DNA of 64,000 bases from Pseudomonas citronellolis (GCF_029335315.1 NZ_JARJLT010000298.1:1-64000); one strand, 5' to 3'; counted from the stretch's first letter, positions 43,645 through 55,186 are shown. Translations and numbers: made by a program. The notes: a model not told the origin generated them from the sequence alone.

Positions 43645-43688
43645 CGGAAAAAACAAAGGGCACGGTACCGTCAGACGATACCGTGCCC
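43645..43688 (-). terminator. Intrinsic terminator of the rpsF-rplI operon
   Basis: Minus strand GGGCACGGTA..TACCGTGCCC (10-bp stem) followed by a T-rich run, after the rplI stop and before dnaB. Confidence 0.9.
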
Positions 43689-43747
43689 GATGTTAGCCGA
43701 CTGCCGCGCGCACGCAAGGTGCACGCGAAGTCGCAGCGACGGAGCGC

Positions 43748-44194
43748 TTAGCCGGCGACAACGACCACGTGCAGGGTCGCTTCGACGTCGGTGTGCAGTT
43801 GCACTTCGATGTCGTATTCGCCGACGGTGCGCAGGGCGCCGTTGGGCAGACGCACTTCCGACTTCTCCAGCGGGTAGCCGGCAGCGGAAACGGCGTCAGC
43901 GATGTCGCGGGTGCCGATCGAACCGAACAGTTTGCCTTCGTCGCCAGCGTGGGCGCCGATGGTAACGATCAGTTCGGCCAGCTGGGCAGCGCGGGCTTCA
44001 GCATCAGCACGCTTGTCGGCAGCAGCCTTTTCCAGCTCGGCGCGGCGCTCTTCGAAAGCAGCGACGTTGGCCGGGGTGGCGGCAGTTGCCTTGCCCTGCG
44101 GCAGCAGGTAGTTACGGGCGTAACCGCCCTTGACGTTCAGTTTGTCGCCCAGGTTGCCCAGTTTGGCGATCTTTTCCAGCAGGATGACTTCCAT
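43748..44194 (-). CDS. rplI: 50S ribosomal protein L9
   Basis: A 148-residue L9 with the diagnostic N-terminus [36 protein letters not shown], the long Ala/Glu-rich connecting helix (residues about 45-78), and the C-terminal RNA-binding domain. Last gene of the S6 operon, ending at a strong terminator. Confidence 0.97.
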   Translation of the reverse strand: MEVILLEKIAKLGNLGDKLNVKGGYARNYLLPQGKATAATPANVAAFEERRAELEKAAADKRADAEARAAQLAELIVTIGAHAGDEGKLFGSIGTRDIADAVSAAGYPLEKSEVRLPNGALRTVGEYDIEVQLHTDVEATLHVVVVAG

Positions 44195-44215
44195 TTGAGT
44201 CTTACCTCTTAACTT

Positions 44216-45085
44216 TTAACCTTCACCGTTCGTGGAGCCCTGGCGACGAACCAGGCGACCACGAAAATCGAACAGACTATCGACGACAGCAACCAGACAG
44301 ATCACATTTCCCAGCACCAGGGCCAGGCCGTACAACAGCACCAGCCAGAACCCCGGCAGGCGTTTCAGCGCAACCAGCCCGTGGCCGAGCGCGAGCCCGG
44401 CGAACAGCAGCGGTACGGCGCACAGCGGCGCTACCACGGCGAACTGCGGGCCGAACAACGGCACCACCAGCACACCCAGCAGCAGCGCGATGGCCACCGG
44501 CGCCGACAGGCGCAAGGCGCGGAACTCGCGGCTGAACCCTTGCGGGTTGTACAGCGCCGCTTGCCAGTAACGCGCCAGCATCAGGCACAACAGGCTGATC
44601 ACCTGCATCGAGGCCGCCAGCAGACCGGTTACGGCCGGCAGCAGTCCCGCTTGCAGCTCGGCCTGCTGGTCCGCCGAAAGCTTCGCTTCCGACAGTACCT
44701 GTGGCAGCACCTTGCCAAACGCCTCCGCCAGGCCTTCAACCAGCCCCGCGGACACCGTGCTCAACAGCAACACGTAGAACACGCCCAACACCACGCTGGC
44801 CAGCATGACCCGATTCCAGGACATGCTGGTGCGCAACACCTGCGCCAGAGCCGCCGAACCCAGCATCACCAGGGTGACCGTAGGGTCGCCCAGGTACCAC
44901 CAGGCCAGGGCCGGGAGCAGCGCCCAGGCCAGGATGCCAATGGCATCGCTGGTTCCCCGACGCAGCAGCACCAGGCTGCCGGCGGCGGCACCGAGCCAGA
45001 AGAACGGCTGCAGTACCGCGGCTGCGACGACCACCAGGGTCGCCTGCATGCGGCCTCGCATGACGAAATCAGCCAATGCGCGCAT
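44216..45085 (-). CDS. DUF2232-like integral membrane protein in the S6 operon
   Basis: A 289-residue protein with about eight membrane segments (for example ATLVVVAAAVLQPFFWLGAA, GILAWALLPALAWWYL, FWLVLLYGLALVLGNVICLVAVV). It has no enzymatic motif I can name. In overall layout it resembles YybS/DUF2232 proteins. It is locked between rpsR and rplI with short gaps, in the same place as in P. aeruginosa; function unknown. Confidence 0.8.
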   Translation of the reverse strand: MRALADFVMRGRMQATLVVVAAAVLQPFFWLGAAAGSLVLLRRGTSDAIGILAWALLPALAWWYLGDPTVTLVMLGSAALAQVLRTSMSWNRVMLASVVLGVFYVLLLSTVSAGLVEGLAEAFGKVLPQVLSEAKLSADQQAELQAGLLPAVTGLLAASMQVISLLCLMLARYWQAALYNPQGFSREFRALRLSAPVAIALLLGVLVVPLFGPQFAVVAPLCAVPLLFAGLALGHGLVALKRLPGFWLVLLYGLALVLGNVICLVAVVDSLFDFRGRLVRRQGSTNGEG

Positions 45086-45120
45086 GCGATCTATCCATCA
45101 AAGCTTCGTCGACTGCCCGA

Positions 45121-45351
45121 TCAACGGCCGTGGCTGTCGGTGTAGGGAAGCAGGGCCAGGTAGCGAGCGCGTTTGATGGCGGTCGCCAGCTGACGCTGGT
45201 ACTTGGCCTTGGTGCCGGTGATGCGGCTCGGAACGATCTTGCCGGTTTCGGAAACGTAGGCCTTCAGGGTGTTGAGATCTTTGTAATCGATCTCCTTGAC
45301 GCCTTCAGCGGTGAAACGGCAGAACTTACGACGACGGAAGAAACGTGCCAT
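45121..45351 (-). CDS. rpsR: 30S ribosomal protein S18
   Basis: A 76-residue S18 with [26 protein letters not shown] and the C-terminal RNA-binding [29 protein letters not shown]. It binds S6 as a dimer on 16S rRNA. It carries the lone Cys of CRF. Confidence 0.98.
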   Translation of the reverse strand: MARFFRRRKFCRFTAEGVKEIDYKDLNTLKAYVSETGKIVPSRITGTKAKYQRQLATAIKRARYLALLPYTDSHGR

Positions 45352-45380
45352 GTTATCGGCTCCTCAATACTGTTCCGGGA

Positions 45381-45797
45381 TTACTCGTCGGCGCTGTCGC
45401 GGCTGTCATCGCCGTCAGCGGACTCGTTTTCGTTGGCGTCAGGACGCTCACGACGCTCACGGCGCTCGTTGCGGCTCTCTTCGGCCTTCAGCATTTCGGA
45501 CTGGCCGGTAACGGCTTCGTCGCGACGGATCACCAGGTTACGGATGACGGCGTCGTTGTAGCGGAAGTTGTCTTCCAGCTCGGCCAGGGCCTTGGCGGTG
45601 CACTCGACGTTCAGCAGAACGTAGTGAGCCTTGTGCACGTTGTTGATGGCGTAAGCCAGCTGACGACGGCCCCAGTCTTCCAGGCGGTGAACCTTGCCAC
45701 CGTCTTCTTCGATGACTTTGGTGTAACGCTCTACCATGCCACCGACTTGTTCGCTCTGGTCCGGGTGAACCAGGAACACGATTTCGTAATGACGCAT
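45381..45797 (-). CDS. rpsF: 30S ribosomal protein S6
   Basis: A 138-residue S6: [18 protein letters not shown] start, core to about residue 100, then an acidic and Arg-rich C-terminal tail ([23 protein letters not shown]). The tail is the kind that takes RimK-added glutamates in proteobacteria. First gene of the S6-S18-membrane protein-L9 operon. Translation is likely controlled by the S6:S18 leader at 45803-45847. Confidence 0.97.
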   Translation of the reverse strand: MRHYEIVFLVHPDQSEQVGGMVERYTKVIEEDGGKVHRLEDWGRRQLAYAINNVHKAHYVLLNVECTAKALAELEDNFRYNDAVIRNLVIRRDEAVTGQSEMLKAEESRNERRERRERPDANENESADGDDSRDSADE

Positions 45798-45802
45798 AAA
45801 TG

Positions 45803-45847
45803 CTCCTTACGGGTTGCAGCCTGCCGACTATGCGATCAGGCAAGGAG
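45803..45847 (-). promoter_or_regulatory. S6:S18 ribosomal-protein leader (autoregulatory RNA)
   Basis: In the RNA, CTCCTT pairs with AAGGAG (the ribosome binding site of rpsF). Inside this stem a hairpin GCCTG..CAGGC is followed by an asymmetric bulge containing CCG (GCAACCCGT). A stem with a bulged CCG next to a hairpin is the published hallmark of the S6:S18 binding motif. Binding by the S6:S18 dimer would hold the ribosome site closed. Confidence 0.75.
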
Positions 45848-45912
45848 TGAATGTCTTTGTGACTTGCCGACGGGTGGACGCGCGAACGCCCGCCCTGGCG
45901 GCAAGGGGCGAC

Positions 45913-45941
45913 ATTCTAGGGAAAGGGATGGGCCGGCGCAA
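45913..45941 (-). promoter_or_regulatory. Sigma-70 promoter of the rpsF operon
   Basis: Minus strand TTGCGC, 17-base spacer, TAGAAT. Predicted start near 45905, giving a leader of about 108 bases that contains the S6:S18 element. Confidence 0.7.
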
Positions 45942-45988
45942 GGCGAATTGACGATTATTTGTACAGCTCGCCTGGCCGAGGAACCCTC

Positions 45989-46060
45989 GCAGGAGCGAGC
46001 TTGCTCGCGAACAGGACCAGCGCCACGCCGCCCCGGCTCGCGAGCAAGCTCGCGCCTGCA
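45989..46060. repeat. REP-type inverted repeat pair
   Basis: CAGGAGCGAGCTTGCTCGCG and its inverse CTCGCGAGCAAGCTCGCGCC in outline, between the end of rlmB and the rpsF promoter. Confidence 0.85.
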
Positions 46061-46070
46061 CAGGAGGCGT

Positions 46071-46823
46071 CTAGACGCCGGCTTTCGCGTGGCGCTGGCG
46101 GACGACCTCGAACAGGCACACGCCGGTGGCCACTGACACGTTCAGACTGCTGACGCTGCCACCCATGGGTAGCTTGGCCAGGTAGTCGCAGTGCTCGCGG
46201 GTGAGGCGGCGCATGCCCTTGCCTTCGGCGCCCATGACCAGCACGGTGGGGCCGGTGAGGTCCAGCTCGTAGAGCATCTGGGTCGCCTCGCCGGCCGTGC
46301 CGACCACCCACAGGCCGCGCTGCTGGAGTTTCTCCAGGGTGCGCGCGAGGTTGGTCACGGCCACCAGCGGGATCACCTCGGCGGCGCCGCAGGCGACCTT
46401 GCGCACGGTGGCGTTGAGGGTCGCCGACTTGTCCTTCGGCACTATCACCGCCAGCGCGCCGGCGGCGTCGGCGGTGCGCAGGCAGGCGCCGAGGTTGTGC
46501 GGGTCGGTGACGCCATCCAGGGCCAGCAGCAATGCCGGCCCCGGCGTACGCTCGAGGAGTTCCTCGAGCATGTTCTCGCCCCACACCTGGCTAGGGCTGA
46601 CCTCGGCGACAACGCCCTGGTGCACGCCCTCGGCCCACTCGTCGAGCTCCTTGCGCTCGCGGGTGCCCACCGGCACCCGCACCTGCCCAGCCAGCTCGAC
46701 CAGGGCCTGGACCCGCGGATCATGCCGGCCTTCGGCCAGCCACAGCTGCTTGACCCGCTTCGGGTGATGACGCAGCAACGCTTCCACGGCGTGCACGCCG
46801 TAGACCTTCTCCCACTGACTCAT
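46071..46823 (-). CDS. rlmB: 23S rRNA (Gm2251) methyltransferase RlmB
   Basis: A 250-residue SpoU-type methyltransferase that 2'-O-methylates G2251 of 23S rRNA. An N-terminal L30-like substrate domain (residues 1-70, YGVHAVEALLRHHPKRVKQL) precedes the SPOUT fold with the three motifs DPHNLGACLRTADAAGA, VLVMGAEGKGMRRLTRE and SVSSLNVSVATGVCLFE. The start overlaps the rnr stop by four bases. Confidence 0.95.
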   Translation of the reverse strand: MSQWEKVYGVHAVEALLRHHPKRVKQLWLAEGRHDPRVQALVELAGQVRVPVGTRERKELDEWAEGVHQGVVAEVSPSQVWGENMLEELLERTPGPALLLALDGVTDPHNLGACLRTADAAGALAVIVPKDKSATLNATVRKVACGAAEVIPLVAVTNLARTLEKLQQRGLWVVGTAGEATQMLYELDLTGPTVLVMGAEGKGMRRLTREHCDYLAKLPMGGSVSSLNVSVATGVCLFEVVRQRHAKAGV

Positions 46824-49567
46824 GGCTTCGCCTTACGCTTGCCCGCCGACGCCGCGCCGCTCGCCTTGGGCTTGGCCGGCCCCTTGCGATGCTTGCTCGG
46901 CTTGGCGGCCTTGGCCTTCTGCTTCGACGGCTTGCGCGGCTTGTCAGCACCGGCGCCGACGCGGGCACGGGCGTCCTTAGCCGGCTTGCCCTGGGCGTTG
47001 GCCGGCGGCCGCTTGCCCCCCACCTTGGACTCATCGATCAGCGCCTTCTTCAGCGCGCGACTTCTGTTCACGTCGGTGTTGCCGAGCATCTCGTCGGCCT
47101 GGGCGAGCATTTCCGGCGCCACCGAAGGCAGCGCCTGGACCACCCCGACCTTGCGCTTGCGCGGCGGCGTCGAAGACAGCGGCGGCGGCGCCACTTCCAG
47201 CTCCAGCTCGCGCGGCTGGCCCTTGGCGCGGGCCGGCTTGGCGGTCTTGCCGGCCTTGGCCGGGGCGGCCGCCTTGGCGGGCTGGGTCTCGGCCTTGTCG
47301 CCACGCTTCTTGCGGCCGATGGGCGCGCTGAGGACGTTGTCGGCCAGCTCGAAGTCGATCTTGCGCTCGTCCAGGTCGACCCGCGCCACCACCACGGTGG
47401 TCGTGTCGCCGAGACGGAAACTGCGCCCGGTGCGCTCGCCGGACAGGCGGTGGTGCACGGCGTCGAAGTGGTAGTAGTCACCCGGCAGCGCGGTGACGTG
47501 GACCAGGCCCTCGACATAGATGTCGGTCAGCTCGACGAAGATGCCGAAGCCGGTGACCGCGGTGATCACGCCGTCGAAGGTCTCGCCGACGCGATCGCGC
47601 ATGTACTCGCATTTCAGCCAGTTGGTGACGTCGCGGGTGGCCTCGTCGGCGCGCCGCTCGGTGACCGAGCACTGCTCGCCGAGCTGCTCCAGGCGCGGCT
47701 CGTCGTACGGATAGATGCGCGCCTTGGCCATGGCGGTGCCGCCGGCGCGCTGCACCAGGTCGGTCTCGCGCTTGGAGCGGATCACGCTGCGGATGGCGCG
47801 GTGCACCAGCAGGTCCGGGTAACGGCGGATCGGCGAGGTGAAGTGGGTATAGGCTTCGTAGTTCAGGCCGAAGTGGCCGTTGTTGTCCGGGCTGTACACC
47901 GCCTGGCTCAGCGAACGCAGCATCACCGTCTGGATCAGCCGGAAGTCCGGGCGACCCTGGATGGATTCGAGCAGTGCCTGGTAATCGCCAGGGGTCGGAT
48001 CGCCCTTGCCGCGATACAGGGTCAGGCCCAGCTCGCCGAGGAACTGCCGCAGGTTGTTCAGCTTCTCCTGCGGCGGGCCGTCGTGGACGCGGTACAGCGC
48101 GGGGATTTCCAGCTTCTCGAGGAACTTGGCGGTGGCCACGTTGGCGGCCAGCATGCATTCCTCGATCAGCTTGTGCGCGTCGTTGCGCTGGGTCGGGCGG
48201 ATTTCCGAGATCTTGCGGTCGGCGCCGAAGACGATGCGCGTTTCCTGGGTCTCGAAGTCGATCGCGCCACGCACGTGGCGGGCGGCGACCAGCACCTTAT
48301 AGAGGTCATAGAGGGTGCGCAGGTGCGGCACCACCTCCGGCAGCTGCTCGGCCAGGCGCTGGGCCTCCGGGCTTTCCGGGGTTTCCAGGTACTGGCTGAC
48401 CTTGGTGTAGGTGAGCCGCGCGTGGGAGTGGATGACCGCCTCGTAGAACTGGAAGCCGGTCATCTTGCCGGCCTTGGACAGGTTCATCTCGCAGACCATG
48501 GCCAGGCGATCGACCAGCGGGTTCAGCGAGCACAGGCCGTTGGACAGCACTTCCGGCAGCATGGGAATCACGCGCTCGGGGAAATACACCGAGTTGCCGC
48601 GCTTGGCCGCCTCCTCGTCGAGCGCCGAGCCCACCTTTACATAGTGGGAGACGTCGGCGATGGCGACGAACAGCTTCCAGCCGCCGCCCTTGCGCTTCTC
48701 GGCGTAGACGGCGTCGTCGAAGTCGCGGGCGTCCTCGCCGTCGATGGTGACGAAAGGCAGGGCGCGCAGGTCGACACGCTTCTCCTTGTCCTTCTCGGTC
48801 ACCTCGGGCTTGAGCTTGGCCGCCTCGACCTCGACGCCCTGGGGCCAGACGTGGGGAATGTCGTAGCTGCGCAGGGCGACTTCGATCTCCATGCCCGGCG
48901 CCATATAGTCGCCGAGCACTTCCACCACTTCGCCCTGGGCCTGGCGATGCACGCTGGGCCACTGGTCGATGCGCACCTGGACGAACTGGTTGTGCTTGGC
49001 CGCGCCGTGCTTGCCCGGCGGGATCAGCACTTCCTGCTGGATCTTCGGGTTGTCGGCGACCACGGTGCCGATGCCGCTCTCTTCGAAGTAGCGGCCGACC
49101 AGGGTCTCGTGGGCGCGCTCGATCACTTCGACGATGGCGCCTTCGCGACGGCCGCGACGGTCGAAGCCGGAAACGCGCGCCAGGGCGCGGTCGCCGTCGA
49201 ACGCCAGGCGCATCTGCGTCGGGCTGAGGAACAGGTCGTCGCTGCCGTCGTCGGGAATGAGGAAGCCGAAGCCGTCGCGGTGGCCGGCGACGCGGCCACG
49301 GATCAGGTCCAGCTTGTCCACCGGGGCGTAGGCGCCGCGACGGGTATAGATAAGCTGGCCGTCACGCTCCATGGCGCGCAGGCGACGGCGCAGGGCCTCT
49401 TCCGACTCCTCGTCGGCGAGCTTGAATTCTTCCAGCAGTTGCGCGCGGGTTGCCGGCGCGCCGCGTTCGGCGAGGTGCGCCAGGATCAGTTCGCGGCTGG
49501 GGATGGGGTTTTCGTATTTTTCCGCTTCGCGTGCGGCCTCGGGATCGAGGTTTTGCCAATCGGCCAT
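46820..49567 (-). CDS. rnr: Ribonuclease R
   Basis: A 915-residue RNase R, a 3'-5' exoribonuclease that degrades structured RNA. It has an N-terminal helix-turn-helix (residues 20-80), two cold-shock domains, the RNB active site with GEDARDFDDAVY near residue 276, an S1 domain near residue 640 and a very long basic tail (KPRKPSKQKAKAAKPSKHRK). About 100 residues longer than the E. coli enzyme, mostly through this Lys/Ala/Pro tail. Operon with rlmB. Confidence 0.96.
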   Translation of the reverse strand: MADWQNLDPEAAREAEKYENPIPSRELILAHLAERGAPATRAQLLEEFKLADEESEEALRRRLRAMERDGQLIYTRRGAYAPVDKLDLIRGRVAGHRDGFGFLIPDDGSDDLFLSPTQMRLAFDGDRALARVSGFDRRGRREGAIVEVIERAHETLVGRYFEESGIGTVVADNPKIQQEVLIPPGKHGAAKHNQFVQVRIDQWPSVHRQAQGEVVEVLGDYMAPGMEIEVALRSYDIPHVWPQGVEVEAAKLKPEVTEKDKEKRVDLRALPFVTIDGEDARDFDDAVYAEKRKGGGWKLFVAIADVSHYVKVGSALDEEAAKRGNSVYFPERVIPMLPEVLSNGLCSLNPLVDRLAMVCEMNLSKAGKMTGFQFYEAVIHSHARLTYTKVSQYLETPESPEAQRLAEQLPEVVPHLRTLYDLYKVLVAARHVRGAIDFETQETRIVFGADRKISEIRPTQRNDAHKLIEECMLAANVATAKFLEKLEIPALYRVHDGPPQEKLNNLRQFLGELGLTLYRGKGDPTPGDYQALLESIQGRPDFRLIQTVMLRSLSQAVYSPDNNGHFGLNYEAYTHFTSPIRRYPDLLVHRAIRSVIRSKRETDLVQRAGGTAMAKARIYPYDEPRLEQLGEQCSVTERRADEATRDVTNWLKCEYMRDRVGETFDGVITAVTGFGIFVELTDIYVEGLVHVTALPGDYYHFDAVHHRLSGERTGRSFRLGDTTTVVVARVDLDERKIDFELADNVLSAPIGRKKRGDKAETQPAKAAAPAKAGKTAKPARAKGQPRELELEVAPPPLSSTPPRKRKVGVVQALPSVAPEMLAQADEMLGNTDVNRSRALKKALIDESKVGGKRPPANAQGKPAKDARARVGAGADKPRKPSKQKAKAAKPSKHRKGPAKPKASGAASAGKRKAKP

Positions 49568-49681
49568 CAGGGTGAAATCACCTTTTCGTCTATAGATGTG
49601 GGCGCCATTTGCTTATTGAAGCGCGAAATCCGCTCGCCGGTCAGCTTTGGCCCAAGAATAAATTTTTTATCGCATCAGGGG

Positions 49682-49710
49682 TTTACAACCGAAAGTGGGC
49701 TCCGTATAGT
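49682..49710 (+). promoter_or_regulatory. Sigma-70 promoter of the tRNA-Leu pair
   Basis: TTTACA, 17-base spacer, TATAGT, then a GC-rich discriminator (TCGCGCCC) as in stringently controlled stable-RNA promoters. Predicted start near 49717. Confidence 0.75.
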
Positions 49711-49773
49711 TCGCGCCCACAGCGTCACTGAGACGTTGTAACACGGAAACGATGAGCAATCATCGCATCCAGT

Positions 49774-49860
49774 GCCCAGGTGGCGGAATTGGTAGACGCA
49801 CTAGGTTCAGGTCCTAGCGGTGGCAACACCGTGGAAGTTCGAGTCTTCTCCTGGGCACCA
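49774..49860 (+). tRNA. tRNA-Leu (CAG)
   Basis: 87 nt including encoded CCA. Acceptor GCCCAGG/CCTGGGC; anticodon stem CTAGG/CCTAG with loop TTCAGGT, so anticodon CAG, reading CUG. The long variable arm (CGGTGGCAACACCG) is the class II mark of tRNA-Leu. T loop GTTCGAGTC present. A hairpin GATGAGCAATCATC lies just upstream. Confidence 0.97.
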
Positions 49861-49962
49861 CTTATTCAACGATAGAGCCTCTGGCTGTATCGCGGCGGTT
49901 CGGAACCCTGAAACCGAACATTGAAACGCCGAAGCGACCGAAAGGTTGCAATACCGCAAGAC

Positions 49963-49998
49963 GATGAGCGATCATCGCACCCCATGCTGAAAAGCATG
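49963..49998 (+). other. Spacer hairpins between the tRNA-Leu genes
   Basis: GATGAGCGATCATC at 49963-49976 repeats the hairpin that precedes the first tRNA (49751-49764). CATGCT-GAAA-AGCATG follows, abutting the second tRNA's first base. Likely processing landmarks for the dicistronic tRNA precursor. Confidence 0.55.
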
Positions 49999-50084
49999 CC
50001 CAGGTGGCGGAATTGGTAGACGCACTAGGTTCAGGTCCTAGCGGTGGCAACACCGTGGAAGTTCGAGTCTTCTCCTGGGCACCA
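49998..50084 (+). tRNA. tRNA-Leu (CAG), second copy
   Basis: Identical in sequence to the copy at 49774, including the encoded CCA and anticodon CAG. Followed eleven or so bases on by an intrinsic terminator, so the pair forms one short stable-RNA operon. Confidence 0.97.
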
Positions 50085-50096
50085 TCTTCAAACGAA

Positions 50097-50122
50097 AAAG
50101 CCGAGCACTGCTCGGCTTTTTC
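50097..50122 (+). terminator. Terminator of the tRNA-Leu operon (bidirectional)
   Basis: AAAAGCCGAGC-ACT-GCTCGGCTTTTT: a strong stem with a T tail on the plus strand and A residues on the other side, so it can also end the minus-strand chemoreceptor transcript. Confidence 0.92.
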
Positions 50123-50175
50123 GTTTTCGTCGTTTGGAAAAACCGGGCCGGGCATCGCGCCCGGCCCTCCCCGCC

Positions 50176-52110
50176 TTACGCCTTGAATTGCCCCAGGCTG
50201 GCGCGCAGCTGCGCAGCCAGGTCGTCGAGCACCCGCCCGCTGCTGGCGGTCGCCGCCACCGCCTCCGCGGCGCGTCCGGCCTCGGCATGGATCACCTCCA
50301 CCCGCCCGCGCACCGCGACGGCGCCCGCCACCTGCTGCTCGGCGGCCCGCGCCGCCGAGTCGATGGCGCCATGCACCTCCTCCACCGCGCGCTGGACATC
50401 GCGCTGCAAGCGTTCGCTATCGTGCAACGCGGCCAGCCCCTGGACCGCATGCTCGCGGGCCTGGCCGATCGCCGTCACCGCTTCCCGCGCACCACGCTGC
50501 AGGGCGTCGATGTGGGTCTGGATGTCACCGGTGGATTGCTGGGTCTTGCTCGCCAGCGCGCGCACCTCGTCGGCCACCACGGCGAAACCGCGACCGCTCT
50601 CACCCGCCCGCGCCGCCTCGATGGCCGCGTTCAACGCCAGCAGATTGGTCTGCTCGGCGATGCCATGGATCACCGACAGCACCACCTCGATCTGCTCGCT
50701 CTGCCGCGCCAGTTTTTCGATCACCTCGGCGCCACCCTGCACCCGCGCTTCCAGCTCCTCGATCAGCCCACCCACGCGGCGGGCGATGGCGGCGTTGTCG
50801 TCCGCCGCGCGACGAATCGCAGCGACCCGCTCCAGCGCTTCCTGCATGGCCTGGCTCTCCAGCTGGGCCTCCGAAGCCATGCCGGAGAGCGCCTCCAGGC
50901 TACCGGCCACCTCATTGCGCTGGCGATCGGCGGCCGCCTCGGCGCTGGCGCTGCGGCTGGCCAGCGCAGCGATCTCGCTGCCGGTGCGCTGGGCCACCTG
51001 CCCCGCCTCGCGAACGATGGGCTGCAACTTGTCGACGAAACGGTTCACCGCCGTCGCCATCTCGCCGACCTCGTCGCGACTGTCCAGGCGCACGCGGCGG
51101 GTCAGGTCGCCATCTCCGGCCGCAAGTTCGTTCAACGCGTCGATCAGCAAGCGCAGGCGCACCACGACCCGGCGACCCAACACCACGGCCAGCACCAGCA
51201 GCACGCCGAAACCGACCAGGAGCAGGCCCAGCCCGATGCGCCAACGCAGGCTGCCGGCGGAAGCCTCCACCGCGCCCTGGGCGCCTCGGCTCATTTCGCT
51301 GGCGGCCTGGCGAGCGGCCTGCAGGCGCGCGCCCAGCGCCTTGTTGCTGTCCGCCGCGGCGCCGGCCAGGCTGTCCGCCACCAACTGGTCGCCACTGGCG
51401 ATCAGCGCCGAGAAACGCTTGTCCAGCTCGGCCACCTGCTTTTCCACCCCGGCTGTGGAAATGCCCAGGCGCACCGTACCTATCACCACGCCATTGGGGC
51501 TGATGGGCACGCTGGCGAGAATCACCGAATCGTCATGCGCCGCCGCCTCGAGCACCTTGTCCAGGGCGCGCTCGCCCTGCCCCTTGGCCAGCAGGGCCTG
51601 GATGCGCGGGTCCTCGCGATTGAGGTAGCGGGTCAGGTGCTGCCCTTGCGGGTCGTCATAGACCACGAAGAGCACATTGGGGTTGGCCTGCGCGCGCCGG
51701 GCGTACTCGGAGAGCGTCGGCACGTCGTTGTCCCACATGGCCTTGGGCGCCACGGCGGCCAGCAGTTGCGCGAGCTGGTCGGCGGACTGCCGCAGGCTCT
51801 GCTCGAGGCTCTGGCGGGTCTCGCCGCGCTCCTCTTCCAGGCGAGCCGACAACGCGGCGCCCAAGCGTTCGCGGGTGCGCGCGGAAAGCTCGGCAAGGCC
51901 GGAGCTCAGCTCGCCGCCGGCCTGCTCCAGCTCGCCGGCAAGGCGTTGCGACTGGCCGCCGAGGCTCGCGCCCAGGTCGGTTACCAACTGGTCGACGGTG
52001 GCACGGGTCAGCCACAGGGCGATCAGCAACTGCACCAGCAGCGCCACGCCCAAAGCGATGAATACGGGACGCAGCAAACGACTGCGCAACAGCGAAAGGA
52101 TGGCGGACAC
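50176..52110 (-). CDS. Methyl-accepting chemotaxis protein
   Basis: A 644-residue chemoreceptor. TM1 (residues about 14-36), a helical periplasmic sensor with a double-CACHE/PilJ-like look (residues about 40-280), TM2 (about 285-310), HAMP ([30 protein letters not shown]), then the cytoplasmic signalling coiled coil with the hairpin tip [35 protein letters not shown]. No C-terminal CheR-docking pentapeptide is seen. Ligand unknown. It lies between the tRNA pair and purA, a place where I do not recall one in P. aeruginosa. Confidence 0.92.
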   Translation of the reverse strand: MSAILSLLRSRLLRPVFIALGVALLVQLLIALWLTRATVDQLVTDLGASLGGQSQRLAGELEQAGGELSSGLAELSARTRERLGAALSARLEEERGETRQSLEQSLRQSADQLAQLLAAVAPKAMWDNDVPTLSEYARRAQANPNVLFVVYDDPQGQHLTRYLNREDPRIQALLAKGQGERALDKVLEAAAHDDSVILASVPISPNGVVIGTVRLGISTAGVEKQVAELDKRFSALIASGDQLVADSLAGAAADSNKALGARLQAARQAASEMSRGAQGAVEASAGSLRWRIGLGLLLVGFGVLLVLAVVLGRRVVVRLRLLIDALNELAAGDGDLTRRVRLDSRDEVGEMATAVNRFVDKLQPIVREAGQVAQRTGSEIAALASRSASAEAAADRQRNEVAGSLEALSGMASEAQLESQAMQEALERVAAIRRAADDNAAIARRVGGLIEELEARVQGGAEVIEKLARQSEQIEVVLSVIHGIAEQTNLLALNAAIEAARAGESGRGFAVVADEVRALASKTQQSTGDIQTHIDALQRGAREAVTAIGQAREHAVQGLAALHDSERLQRDVQRAVEEVHGAIDSAARAAEQQVAGAVAVRGRVEVIHAEAGRAAEAVAATASSGRVLDDLAAQLRASLGQFKA

Positions 52111-52248
52111 GGCGTGCCTCCCCGGATAACGGATTGCTGGCGCGGAATGCGCCGATCCGAATTACCAGCAAGGGGCGTGCCGTGAGCCGATGCCTCCCAG
52201 CAGGGGCGCAAGGCTACCGACAGGAGAGCACCGCGCGCACAAACGAAA

Positions 52249-52279
52249 AAGCCGTTTCCCCCAGCGGGAGAAACGGCTT
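52249..52279 (-). terminator. Intrinsic terminator of purA
   Basis: Minus strand AAGCCGTTTC..GAAACGGCTTTTTCG, a long stem with a T tail, about 35 bases past the purA stop. Confidence 0.9.
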
Positions 52280-52311
52280 TCCGTGACCTGCGCGGCTAAT
52301 GCCGCGCGGGA

Positions 52312-54859
<2,548 letters not shown>

Positions 54860-54894
54860 GTCGCCTCTCCCCTTTCAGCCGGGCGGCAATTCAT

Positions 54895-55080
54895 CTAGTG
54901 AATCCAGTAAAGAAGGCCGGTGCCGAGCAGCATGCTGCCCAGACCGATGAGCCGCAGACGGCGGTCGTCGAGTCGACCGAGCCCACTGACGGCCTCACGC
55001 CAGCCACGCGGATACAGGAAAGGGAGGATGCCCTCCAGCACCAGCAACAGACAGAACGCTTTGCCGAATTCCTGCCACAT
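54895..55080 (-). CDS. DUF2065 (YjeT-like) small membrane protein
   Basis: A 61-residue protein, MWQEFGKAFCLLLVLEGILPFLYPRGWREAV.., with two hydrophobic segments and a conserved PRGWRE turn. It belongs to the YjeT/DUF2065 family, conserved between hflC and purA/hisZ in gamma-proteobacteria. Function unknown; the location suggests a link with HflKC. The start at 55080 was preferred to a longer frame that runs through the hflC terminator. Confidence 0.85.
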   Translation of the reverse strand: MWQEFGKAFCLLLVLEGILPFLYPRGWREAVSGLGRLDDRRLRLIGLGSMLLGTGLLYWIH

Positions 55081-55106
55081 GGCCCTTGTACATAGATCTC
55101 GCGGAC

Positions 55107-55132
55107 GCAAAAAAGCCGGGATTTCCCGGCTG
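55107..55132 (-). terminator. Intrinsic terminator after hflC
   Basis: Minus strand AGCCGGGA-AAT-CCCGGCT followed by TTTTTGCG. Partial read-through would feed DUF2065, hisZ and purA. Confidence 0.85.
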
Positions 55133-55186
55133 ACCCATGATAACACGTTTTCTCCGGCGGGCGCTGCCGCCCGCCGGAGAACCCAC

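Noticed and set aside
49862-50155. Minus-strand small gene over the tRNA-Leu pair
   Set aside because: It is the complement of a tRNA and a terminator; no ribosome site or family match.
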